From: Planctomycetota bacterium
GTDB taxonomy: Bacteria > Planctomycetota > J058 > J103
Direction of reading: 5' to 3'
Assembly: GCA_003694875.1 (NCBI GenBank)
Contig: RFJN01000210.1
Span: 1-5,511, forward strand
DNA length: 5,511 nt
The notes under the pieces were generated by a model. That model saw only the letters and a list, made by a program, of their open reading frames with translations, was not told the origin of the DNA and did not search any database. Within the stretch, counting starts at the first letter, position 1. Each line of letters opens with the position of its first letter. The translations under genes were made by a program, and so were the position numbers. Positions 1 through 5,511 of this stretch are shown piece by piece.

Positions 1-45
1 CCGCTTGCACCGGGCGGCCCCGAGCCTATCGTGGAGCCCGCGTGA
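1..45 (+). CDS. 3' end of an unidentified upstream gene (partial)
   Basis: Frame 1 is open from the left edge to a TGA at 43-45 and encodes 14 residues ending ...EPIVEPA. Eleven of the 14 codons end in G or C, as expected for a coding frame in this DNA. The stop overlaps the proposed GTG start of the next gene in the arrangement GTGA, which also occurs at the two later overlapping junctions. This makes a real upstream gene in the same operon likely. The fragment is too short to identify, and its Pro/Glu-rich end suggests only a flexible C-terminal tail. It could be chance, because long open frames are common in DNA this rich in G+C. Confidence 0.45.
   Translation, partial: PLAPGGPEPIVEPA
33..36 (+). 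promoter_or_regulatory. Candidate ribosome binding site for lptF
   Basis: GGAG lies 5 bases before the GTG at 42. The closest in-frame alternative, GTG at 66, would give an N-terminus (VPRIERYVLAGI) closer to the usual compact LptF start. It has only G-runs (GGGG at 57-60), not a clear Shine-Dalgarno sequence, ahead of it. The GTGA overlap and this site favour 42, but the choice is not certain. Confidence 0.4.
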
Positions 46-1490
46 GCGCAGGGGACGGGGCGGACGTGCCGAGGATCGAACGATACGTTCTCGCCGGGAT
101 CGCGCGCGCGTTCGGCTACGCGCTCGGGATCTTCGTCGTCTTCTTCGCGATCGGCGGCAGCTACGAGCTGCTGCGCAACGGCGTGCCCGCCGCGGTGGCG
201 CTGCGGCTCGTGCCGTTCGCGATCCTCTACATGCTGCCGCTGCTGATCGCGATCTCGGTCGCGATCGGCTGCGCGGTGAGCTACGGCCGGCTGAGCGCGG
301 ACAACGAACTGCTCGCGGCACTCGCCGGCGGCGTGCACCCGCTCGCGCTGCTGCGTCCCGCGGCGTACGTCGGGCTCGTGCTGTCGCTGCTCGCCTTCGG
401 TCTGCAGGCCTCGGTGGCGCCCTACGCGTACGCCCAGAAGCGGCGCGCACCGCAGACGCTCGTGCGGGCGCTGCTCGCCGACACCGGCCCCCGGCCGCGC
501 ACCCTCACCGACCGTCGCTCGCTCGCACTGCGCTGGCAGCGCCGCGAGGGCGAGCGCCTCGAGCAGATCGAGGTGCTGCACGTGCCGCCCCGCCGGCCCG
601 CGGCCTCGACCGGCGAGGCCGCGCTCGGTACGGTCGGATTCGAGGCGGTCGCGCAGCGCGCGGTGCTGCGACCCGAGGAGAAGGGAGGACTGCGGTTGCG
701 GCTCGAAGGGGCGGACCTCGAGGTCTTCGAGCCGCGGCCGTGGCGCCTGGCGCTGCTCGATCGCGATGGCGACGGGCGGCTTGGAGTGCGGGAGTGGCCC
801 GCGAGCGAGCCGTTCGAGCGCTTCGACCGCGACGGCGACCGGTGGCTCGATCGCGCCGAGGCGCGCGCGGCGTTCGCACAGCTCGATCCGCGCGAGGGGC
901 GTCGCGGTCGGGGCGACCGGCTGCAGCTCGAGGCGCTCGAGTTGCGGCTCGAGCCACGGCGCTGGCGCAAGCTGCTTACCTCGGCGCTCTCGACACGCCG
1001 CCTGATGCGCCAGCGGGCGCGGCTTGTGGCCTGGCAGCGGTGGGCGCGCGAGGGCGGGGCGCGGCGGCTCGTGGCGGCGCGCTGTGCCGCGGCACTCGCT
1101 GCGGTGGCCGCGCCCGGTGCGGCACCGCTCGTCCCGATCGCCGCCGCGGCACAGACCCTCGCCCACCCGTCGCCGGCGCTGCAACAGCGGGTGCAGCGCC
1201 GGATGTGGGAGATCGACAGCGTGGTGTACGAGCGGGTCTCGCTCGCGATCGCGCCGCTGCTGTTCGCGCTCGTCGCCGCTCCCCTGCCGCTTCTGTGGAT
1301 CGGGCGCAACTGGCTCGTGTCGCTGCTCGCGAGCATGGCGATCCTGCTCGCGCTCTTTCTCGTTCCGTGGCTCGTGGCGCGTGCGCAGGATCCCGACTGC
1401 GGTCTGCCGGCGCTTGCGCTGTACGCACCGGGTTGGGTGTTGACCGCGCTCGTCGCCGCCGCTCTGCTCGTGCGCGTCGCGAGACGCTGA
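42..1490 (+). CDS. lptF: LptF-family LPS export permease with inserted EF-hand pair
   Basis: This is an inner-membrane subunit of the LptB2FG ABC transporter, which extracts LPS and passes it to the periplasmic Lpt bridge. It has the YjgP/YjgQ layout. Three N-terminal membrane segments lie at about residues 18-38, 52-78 and 100-122. A periplasmic beta-jellyroll region follows from about 130 to 315, then three C-terminal segments at about 399-420, 424-446 and 458-477. The cytoplasmic coupling-helix motif ADNELLAALAGGV starts at residue 86. Its Glu89 corresponds to the LptB-contacting glutamate of this family. At 482 residues it is about 115 longer than usual. The extra length is an EF-hand pair (loops 240-251 and 262-273) and an Ala-rich stretch (about 338-387) before the last membrane bundle. 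The start chosen is GTG 42, overlapping the previous stop; GTG 66 is the alternative. lptG follows 9 bases downstream. LptF and LptG are paralogues; LptF is assigned because it is the first of the pair and because the second gene looks like LptG. Family assignment is firm, the F label less so. Confidence 0.88.
   Translation: MSAGDGADVPRIERYVLAGIARAFGYALGIFVVFFAIGGSYELLRNGVPAAVALRLVPFAILYMLPLLIAISVAIGCAVSYGRLSADNELLAALAGGVHPLALLRPAAYVGLVLSLLAFGLQASVAPYAYAQKRRAPQTLVRALLADTGPRPRTLTDRRSLALRWQRREGERLEQIEVLHVPPRRPAASTGEAALGTVGFEAVAQRAVLRPEEKGGLRLRLEGADLEVFEPRPWRLALLDRDGDGRLGVREWPASEPFERFDRDGDRWLDRAEARAAFAQLDPREGRRGRGDRLQLEALELRLEPRRWRKLLTSALSTRRLMRQRARLVAWQRWAREGGARRLVAARCAAALAAVAAPGAAPLVPIAAAAQTLAHPSPALQQRVQRRMWEIDSVVYERVSLAIAPLLFALVAAPLPLLWIGRNWLVSLLASMAILLALFLVPWLVARAQDPDCGLPALALYAPGWVLTALVAAALLVRVARR
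759..860 (+). other. EF-hand calcium-binding loop pair within lptF
   Basis: Two 12-residue loops match the EF-hand pattern D-x-D-x-D-G-x-[ILV]-x-x-x-E. Loop 1 (residues 240-251) is DRDGDGRLGVRE and is perfect: Asp at positions 1, 3 and 5, Gly at 6, Leu at 8, Glu at 12. Loop 2 (262-273) is DRDGDRWLDRAE: all acidic ligands are present, plus Asp at 9, but Arg replaces the usual Gly at 6. First residues of the loops are 22 apart, the compact spacing seen in many bacterial paired EF-hands, with a WPASEPFERF linker. The pair sits between two probable jellyroll strands, LRLRLEGADLEVFEP before and DRLQLEALELRLEP after, and so should be periplasmic. Calcium binding is inferred from the motif. Confidence 0.82.
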
Positions 1491-1492
1491 GG
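1489..1492 (+). promoter_or_regulatory. Ribosome binding site for lptG
   Basis: GAGG overlaps the last two bases of the lptF stop codon and lies 7 bases before the lptG ATG at 1500. It supports that start and close translational linkage of the two permease genes. Confidence 0.6.
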
Positions 1493-1499
1493 AAGGCGC

Positions 1500-2573
1500 A
1501 TGCGGGTCTGCGGACGGATCGATCGCTACTACGGACAGCGGTTTCTGCGCACCTGGGCGCTCGTGGCCGCGTTCGTGCTGCTCGTGTTCCTCGCCGTCGA
1601 CGCGCTCGTGCGCATGGAACGCTGGACGCGCAGCGACGGGGTGCTCGAGGGGCTGGTGCACTATGGGGTGCAGCTGCCTCTGCTCTACCAGCGCTTCGGG
1701 GCGTATCTCACCCTCGCGGCTGCGCTGCTCACCGTGCAGCGACTCGCGCACGCCAACGAACTGCTTCCCCTCGTGAGCAGCGGCACCTCCATGCGGCGCG
1801 CGCTCGCGCCGATCCTCGCCGGTGCGCTTGGTGCGGCCGCGCTGCAGATCGCCGACACCGAGTGGGTGCTGCCGCGGCTTGCCGACCGCCTCGTCGAGGA
1901 GGGGGGACTGCGCGGTCGCGACGATCTGTTCGGTCCCCTGATCACGCGGGACGCGGCCGGCCACTCGCTGCTCGCGACGAGCTACGACGCCCGTCGCCGG
2001 ATCCTGCACGGGGTGACGCTGCGGGTGCGGCGCGGCGACGCCACCGTGCGGGCGGTGATCCGGGGCGATCTGGCGCGGTGGCGCCCCGCCGCGACGGGGC
2101 GCGAACCGGGCTGGTGGTTGCAGGCGGGCACGATCCGGTGGGGCGAGGCGGCCGCGGTGCCGCTCGAGGGCGAGGCGCTGCGGTTGCCCACCGATCTCGA
2201 GCCGCTCGATCTCGAGAGCCTGCAGGCGGCCGCGTGGCTGCTCGACACGCGGGCGTTGCGGCAGCAGATCGCGCGCCAGCCCGACAACCTGGCGCTGCAG
2301 TGGCAGCTGTACGCGCGCTGGATCCGGCCCTTCGACCACCTGTGGCTCGTGCTGTTCGGCCTGCCGTTCGTGCTGCGCAACCGCGATCGCGTCACCGCCC
2401 GGGCGCTCGGCTTCGTGGTGCTGCTCGCGAGCTGCGCGCTGTACTTCGTCGTGCAACTTGTCTGCCACGGGCTCGGGCGCGACGGGCAGCTTGCGCCTGC
2501 GCTCGCGGCCGGTCTGCCCACCCTGCTGTTCGCACCCGTGGCGGTGTTCGGGTTTTCGAGGATCGAGACGTGA
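1500..2573 (+). CDS. lptG: LptG-family LPS export permease
   Basis: This is the partner permease of LptF in the inner-membrane LptB2FG complex; together they form the LPS-binding cavity. Its 357 residues match the family's usual length. Membrane segments are visible at about residues 17-37, 54-78 and 98-117, then 279-293, 301-322 and 333-352. A periplasmic jellyroll domain lies between, from about 120 to 270. The coupling-helix motif LAHANELLPLVSSGTS carries Glu87, the position expected for the LptB-contacting glutamate. The C-terminal part, with PFDHLWLVLFGLPFVLRNR followed by a long hydrophobic segment and GRDGQLAPALAAGLP, is typical of LptG. No insertion like that in the upstream permease is present. 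The ATG start has a GAGG at good spacing. The stop codon overlaps the start of the downstream glycosyltransferase, so the two are probably translationally coupled. F versus G labels rest on gene order and this C-terminal resemblance. lptA, lptB and lptC are not in the window. Confidence 0.88.
   Translation: MRVCGRIDRYYGQRFLRTWALVAAFVLLVFLAVDALVRMERWTRSDGVLEGLVHYGVQLPLLYQRFGAYLTLAAALLTVQRLAHANELLPLVSSGTSMRRALAPILAGALGAAALQIADTEWVLPRLADRLVEEGGLRGRDDLFGPLITRDAAGHSLLATSYDARRRILHGVTLRVRRGDATVRAVIRGDLARWRPAATGREPGWWLQAGTIRWGEAAAVPLEGEALRLPTDLEPLDLESLQAAAWLLDTRALRQQIARQPDNLALQWQLYARWIRPFDHLWLVLFGLPFVLRNRDRVTARALGFVVLLASCALYFVVQLVCHGLGRDGQLAPALAAGLPTLLFAPVAVFGFSRIET
2558..2561 (+). promoter_or_regulatory. 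Ribosome binding site deciding the glycosyltransferase start
   Basis: GAGG lies 8 bases before a GTG at 2570 and 11 bases before the adjacent in-frame ATG at 2573. The spacing, and the GTGA overlap used at the other two overlapping junctions, favour GTG 2570. The stronger start codon favours ATG 2573. The proteins differ by one residue. Confidence 0.45.
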
Positions 2574-4381
2574 TGCAACGAGACAACCCCGCTCCGTCCG
2601 TCGGTGCCGGCTCGTCGCCCTGGCTCGTGTGGGCGGCGCTCGCGGTGGCCGCCGTGGTGTTCTTCCACGGTCTCGACGTCATGCCGTTTCAGGAGCCGGA
2701 CGAGGGACGCTACGCGGAGATCGCCCGGGAGATCGCCGCGCCCGGCGGCGACTGGCTCACCCCGCACCTCAACGGCATTCGCTACTTCGAGAAGCCGCCG
2801 CTGTACTTCTGGACCCTGGCGGCGGTGTTTCGGCTGCTCGGTCCGAGCGAGGCGAGTGCGCGTCTGGTCTCGGCACTCTCGCTGTGGCTGAGCGCGGCGC
2901 TGCTCGCGTGGGTGGCGTGGCGCGTGTTCGGGCCACGGCTCGCCGCGCTCGCGGTCGCGATCTTCTGCTCGATACCGCTCGTGCTTCTGTTCTCGCACTT
3001 CGTGCTCGTCGACACGCTGCTCCTGTTGTGGTTGACCGCGGCGTTCGCCGCGCTGCACGTCGCGGTGCTCGACCGGGCACGCGGCCGCCCCCCAACGCGG
3101 TGGGCGATCTGGGCGTTCTACGTCTGCAGCGCGCTCGCCACCCTCACCAAGGGACCGATCGGGCTGGCGATCCCCGGCATGACGGTGCTCGGCTATCTGG
3201 CGCTCGCTCGCGACGGGGTGCTGTTCCGCGCGCTCGCGCGACCGGACGGACCGCTTCTGTACCTGTTGCTCGCCGCGCCGTGGTTCGTGCTCATGGAACG
3301 GCACAACCCGGGGTATCTGCACGCCTTCTTCGTGGAGGAGAACTTCGGACGCCTCACCACCGGCGGACGCTTCCACCGCCAGGGGCCGCTGTGGTACTAC
3401 CTGCCGGTGCTGCTCGGCGGTTGCTTCCCCTGGTCGGTGTTCGCCCTCGGCGCGCTGGTCAACGGCTGGCGCGAGCGCGCGCGGCTCGGGCTGCCGTGCG
3501 AGGAGCGCGCCGCGGTGCGCCTCGCCGCTGCGGGCGTGCTCGGGCCGCTCGTGCTGCTCTCGATCGCGAACTCGAAGCTCGCCTACTACATCCTGCCGCT
3601 GCTGCCGCCCTTCGCGCTGTGGCTCGCGTGGGCGTTCGGCCGCGGGCTCGCGGTGCGTCGGGCCGAGCGCGGCGCACGGTGGATCGCCGCCTTCGCGCTG
3701 CTGTTCGTCGTCGCGGGCCTGGCCGCCATCGCATGGGGGTTGTGGGGAGAGCCCGGCGGGCTCGCGCGCTGGATCGTCACGGCACCGCCGGGCGGGGACA
3801 AGCACGTGTTGCAGCTCGCACGCGCGCGGGCGCTGAACGACGAAGCCGTGCCGACCGGTGCCACGGTCCTTGTGCTGGGCGTGGCCTGGGCGGTTGCTGC
3901 GGCGGTGCTGCGCCGGCGCGGGCCGTTGGCCGGGGCGGGCTGGATCGCGGCGGCGCTCGGTGGGCTCGGGCTCGTGTTTCCCTATATCGCCGCGCCCTTC
4001 GGCACCTTCTACTCGCACCGCGACGTCGCGCGCGCGCTCGCGCCGCTGTTGCAGCCCGGTGACGAGGTCGTGTTCTACCGCTCGTTCCGGCGCACGATCC
4101 CCTTCTATCTCGGGCGGACGGTGACGCTGTGGCATGCGGCGTACAGCGAGTTCGGCCACGACATCGAGCCCGGTGCGGAGACGCGCGGGGTCGCGCTGCA
4201 GAGCGACCGCGACCGGCTGCGGGCGCTGCTCGGCGGCCCGCGGCGGGTCTTCGTGGTGGTGACCGGGAACAAGCGGCTGCGGGAGATCGAGGCGCTCAGC
4301 CCGCGGCCGCTGCGTGAGGTGGTGCGGATCGGGGCCAAGCGCGTGATGCTGAGCGCCCCTGACGGCGAGGGCGGATCGTGA
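2573..4381 (+). CDS. ArnT-like GT-C glycosyltransferase (lipid-linked sugar donor)
   Basis: This is a polytopic inner-membrane enzyme of the PMT/ArnT (GT39/GT83) group. The family moves a sugar from a polyprenyl phosphate to an acceptor on the periplasmic face; in ArnT the acceptor is lipid A. It has 602 residues, near the usual 550-600. After a first membrane segment (about 17-34) comes the catalytic loop PDEGRYAEIAREI (from residue 42), then GDWLTPHLNGIRYFEKPPLY (59-78). Asp43, Arg46, Tyr47, Tyr71 and Lys74 sit where I recall active-site residues of the ArnT structure, and Asp147 in VLVDTLLLLW fits a further conserved Asp. Other family signatures are TLTKGPIG (190-197), EENFGR (255-260), FHRQGPLWYYLP (267-278) and SKLAYYILPLLP (334-345). 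A soluble alpha/beta domain fills about 477-602. Start is ATG 2573 or GTG 2570, both overlapping the lptG stop. Position behind lptFG points to LPS or another envelope glycan as acceptor. No aminoarabinose synthesis genes are in the window, so the sugar is unknown and I give no symbol. Confidence 0.87.
   Translation: MQRDNPAPSVGAGSSPWLVWAALAVAAVVFFHGLDVMPFQEPDEGRYAEIAREIAAPGGDWLTPHLNGIRYFEKPPLYFWTLAAVFRLLGPSEASARLVSALSLWLSAALLAWVAWRVFGPRLAALAVAIFCSIPLVLLFSHFVLVDTLLLLWLTAAFAALHVAVLDRARGRPPTRWAIWAFYVCSALATLTKGPIGLAIPGMTVLGYLALARDGVLFRALARPDGPLLYLLLAAPWFVLMERHNPGYLHAFFVEENFGRLTTGGRFHRQGPLWYYLPVLLGGCFPWSVFALGALVNGWRERARLGLPCEERAAVRLAAAGVLGPLVLLSIANSKLAYYILPLLPPFALWLAWAFGRGLAVRRAERGARWIAAFALLFVVAGLAAIAWGLWGEPGGLARWIVTAPPGGDKHVLQLARARALNDEAVPTGATVLVLGVAWAVAAAVLRRRGPLAGAGWIAAALGGLGLVFPYIAAPFGTFYSHRDVARALAPLLQPGDEVVFYRSFRRTIPFYLGRTVTLWHAAYSEFGHDIEPGAETRGVALQSDRDRLRALLGGPRRVFVVVTGNKRLREIEALSPRPLREVVRIGAKRVMLSAPDGEGGS
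4367..4370 (+). promoter_or_regulatory. Ribosome binding site for purH
   Basis: GAGG within the last codons of the glycosyltransferase gene lies 7 bases before the GTG at 4378. It supports that GTG as the purH start, in agreement with the protein's expected N-terminus (ALLSVSDK close to the start). Confidence 0.6.
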
Positions 4382-5511
4382 AGGCAGGACGCCGGGCGTT
4401 GCTGAGTGTCTCCGACAAGCGCGATCTCGTACCGTTTGCGCGCGAACTCGTGCAATTCGGTTTCGAGCTCGTCTCCACCGGTGGCACCGCGCAGGCGCTG
4501 CGGCAGGCGGGGCTCGCTGTGCGCGAGATCGCCTCGCTCACGGGCATGCCGGAACTGCTCGGCGGGCGGGTCAAGACGTTGCACCCGACGATCCACGCCG
4601 CGATCCTCGCCCGCGACAGCGCGTCCGACCGCGAGGAACTCGAGCGGCATGGAATCGAGCCCATCGATCTCGTCGCGGTCGATCTGTACCCCTTCGAACG
4701 TGCGGCCGAGCGCGGCGGGCCGCTCGAGTCGCTGCTCGAGCAGATCGATATCGGCGGCTCGACGCTGCTGCGGGCGGCGGCCAAGAACTGGCCGCGGGTG
4801 GTCGTCGTGCCCGGCCGCGAACACTACGAGCGGGTGCTCGCGGCGTTGCGAAGCACCGGGGAGGTGGGAGCCGGGCTGCGGCGTACGCTGGCGCTGCGGG
4901 CGTTCGAGCGCTCGGCCGCCTACGACGCCGCGATCGCGGCCGCGTGGGCGATGCGCACCGGCGAGGCGCAGCCTGCCCCCGAGCGGCTCGTGCGGCTGTG
5001 GCGGCGCGAGCGCCCGCTGCGCTACGGCGAGAACCCGCACCAGGCGGCGGTGCTCTATCGCGCCCCCTACGCGCCGCCAGAGACGCTCGCGCGCGCGGTG
5101 CCACTGCAGGGAAAGCCGCTGAGCTACAACAACCTGCTCGACGCCCACGCCGCCTGGTCGCTGCTCGGGGAGCTTTCCGGCGATCGGCACGCGGCGGTGA
5201 TCGTCAAGCACACCAATCCGTGCGGCGCGGCGGTGGCGGACACGATCGAGCAGGCCTACGAGGCCGCGCTCGCGACCGATCCGCGCTCGGCCTTCGGCGG
5301 GGTGCTGGCGCTGAGCGCGGCACCCGGGCCGGCGCTCGCCTCCCGGATCGCAGCGCGCTTCTTCGAGCTGTTGCTCGCCCCGGAATTCGACCCCGAGGCG
5401 CGTACCGAACTCGCGCGGCGTCCTGCCCTGCGGCTGCTCGCGCTCGGGCCGCCGCACAGGCCCGCTCCGTGCTGGACCGGCCGCGAGATCGAGGGTGGGC
5501 TGCTGTGGCAG
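4378..5511 (+). CDS. purH: PurH, AICAR transformylase/IMP cyclohydrolase (3'-truncated by window)
   Basis: This bifunctional cytosolic enzyme catalyses the last two steps of de novo IMP synthesis: formylation of AICAR with 10-formyl-tetrahydrofolate, then ring closure. The frame stays open to the right edge, giving 378 codons of a protein usually about 515-530 long. The N-terminal MGS-like cyclohydrolase domain (to about 195) shows ALLSVSDK near the start, STGGT (33-37), GGRVKTLHP (62-70), DLYPF (102-106) and IDIGGSTLLRAAAKN (123-137). Lys66, Tyr104, Asp124 and Lys136 match known cyclohydrolase active-site positions. The transformylase domain shows LRYGENPHQ (214-222), QGKPLSYNNLLDA (244-256), VKHTNPCGAA with the catalytic Lys277-His278 pair, and SAFGGVLAL. 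Both activities should be intact as far as can be read. The GTG start overlaps the glycosyltransferase stop as GTGA, so purH is co-transcribed and probably translationally coupled with the envelope genes. The missing end includes the rest of the folate/AICAR site. Confidence 0.96.
   Translation, partial: MKAGRRALLSVSDKRDLVPFARELVQFGFELVSTGGTAQALRQAGLAVREIASLTGMPELLGGRVKTLHPTIHAAILARDSASDREELERHGIEPIDLVAVDLYPFERAAERGGPLESLLEQIDIGGSTLLRAAAKNWPRVVVVPGREHYERVLAALRSTGEVGAGLRRTLALRAFERSAAYDAAIAAAWAMRTGEAQPAPERLVRLWRRERPLRYGENPHQAAVLYRAPYAPPETLARAVPLQGKPLSYNNLLDAHAAWSLLGELSGDRHAAVIVKHTNPCGAAVADTIEQAYEAALATDPRSAFGGVLALSAAPGPALASRIAARFFELLLAPEFDPEARTELARRPALRLLALGPPHRPAPCWTGREIEGGLLWQ

Noticed and set aside
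1245..1252. Palindrome GCGATCGC, also at 2383-2390 and about 4930-4937, resembling the cyanobacterial HIP1 repeat.
   Set aside because: The three copies I spotted in 5.5 kb are explained by frequent GAT, CGC and GCG codons in this GC-rich DNA; density is well below that of HIP1-rich cyanobacteria and the gene content gives no cyanobacterial sign.
1491..1499. Looked for a promoter or terminator between lptF and lptG, and at the other junctions.
   Set aside because: This 9-base gap is the only intergenic space and holds no room for either; the other junctions overlap. No hairpin followed by a T-run was seen anywhere.
422..1501. Minus-strand open frame (359 codons) opposite lptF.
   Set aside because: It is a Ser/Arg/Ala-rich low-complexity product mirroring the lptF codons, with no motifs.
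5..2569. A continuous open frame runs from base 5 through the glycosyltransferase stop at 4381, which could suggest a giant 1458-residue fusion protein.
   Set aside because: Upstream of about 2570 the translation is an Arg/Ala-rich low-complexity string in a different frame from lptF and lptG, both of which have clear family signatures. Stops are rare in off-frames at this G+C content. Only the 2570/2573-4381 part is a gene.
1982..4159. Long minus-strand open frame (725 codons) opposite lptG and the glycosyltransferase.
   Set aside because: Its product is biased to Arg, Glu, Gln and Pro with no recognisable domain, and it is antisense to well-supported genes. It is a GC-bias shadow.
4105..5457. 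Long minus-strand open frame (450 codons) opposite purH.
   Set aside because: The plus-strand frame carries complete PurH active-site motifs; the antisense product is charged, repetitive and unrecognisable.

Overview
The window is one tightly packed plus-strand operon from a very GC-rich (roughly three-quarters G+C by eye) diderm bacterium. An outer membrane with LPS is implied by two LptF/LptG-family permeases and an ArnT-like lipid-linked-sugar transferase. Third codon positions are almost all G or C in all four genes, so nothing looks recently acquired. The phylum cannot be fixed from sequence alone. The compact EF-hand pair in the first permease is of a style common in Planctomycetota and related environmental lineages, but that is only a hint; Myxococcota-like, Desulfobacterota-like or GC-rich proteobacterial origins are equally possible.

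Layout: 1-45 holds the last 14 codons of an unidentified upstream gene. 42-1490 is an LptF-type permease, much enlarged (482 residues against about 360-370 usually). 1500-2573 is a normal-size LptG-type permease (357 residues). 2573-4381 (or 2570-4381) is a 602-603-residue ArnT-like GT-C glycosyltransferase. 4378-5511 is the first 378 codons of purH (AICAR transformylase/IMP cyclohydrolase), running off the right edge. There is no intergenic gap above 9 bases. Three junctions overlap, each containing a GTGA in which a GTG start (or candidate start) shares bases with the preceding TGA stop. I see no promoter, terminator, RNA gene, mobile element, CRISPR array or long repeat.

How the genes fit together: LptF and LptG form the transmembrane pair of the LptB2FG transporter that extracts LPS from the inner membrane. 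The ArnT-like enzyme would add a sugar from a polyprenyl-phosphate carrier to lipid A or another envelope glycan on the periplasmic face, just before or during export. purH is housekeeping purine synthesis and looks like a passenger in the same transcription unit.

The most unusual feature is a pair of EF-hand calcium-binding loops (LptF residues 240-251 and 262-273) embedded between strands of the periplasmic beta-jellyroll domain. This suggests a calcium-responsive or calcium-stabilised LPS exporter. A second, alanine-rich hydrophobic expansion (about residues 338-387) lies just before the C-terminal membrane bundle of the same protein.
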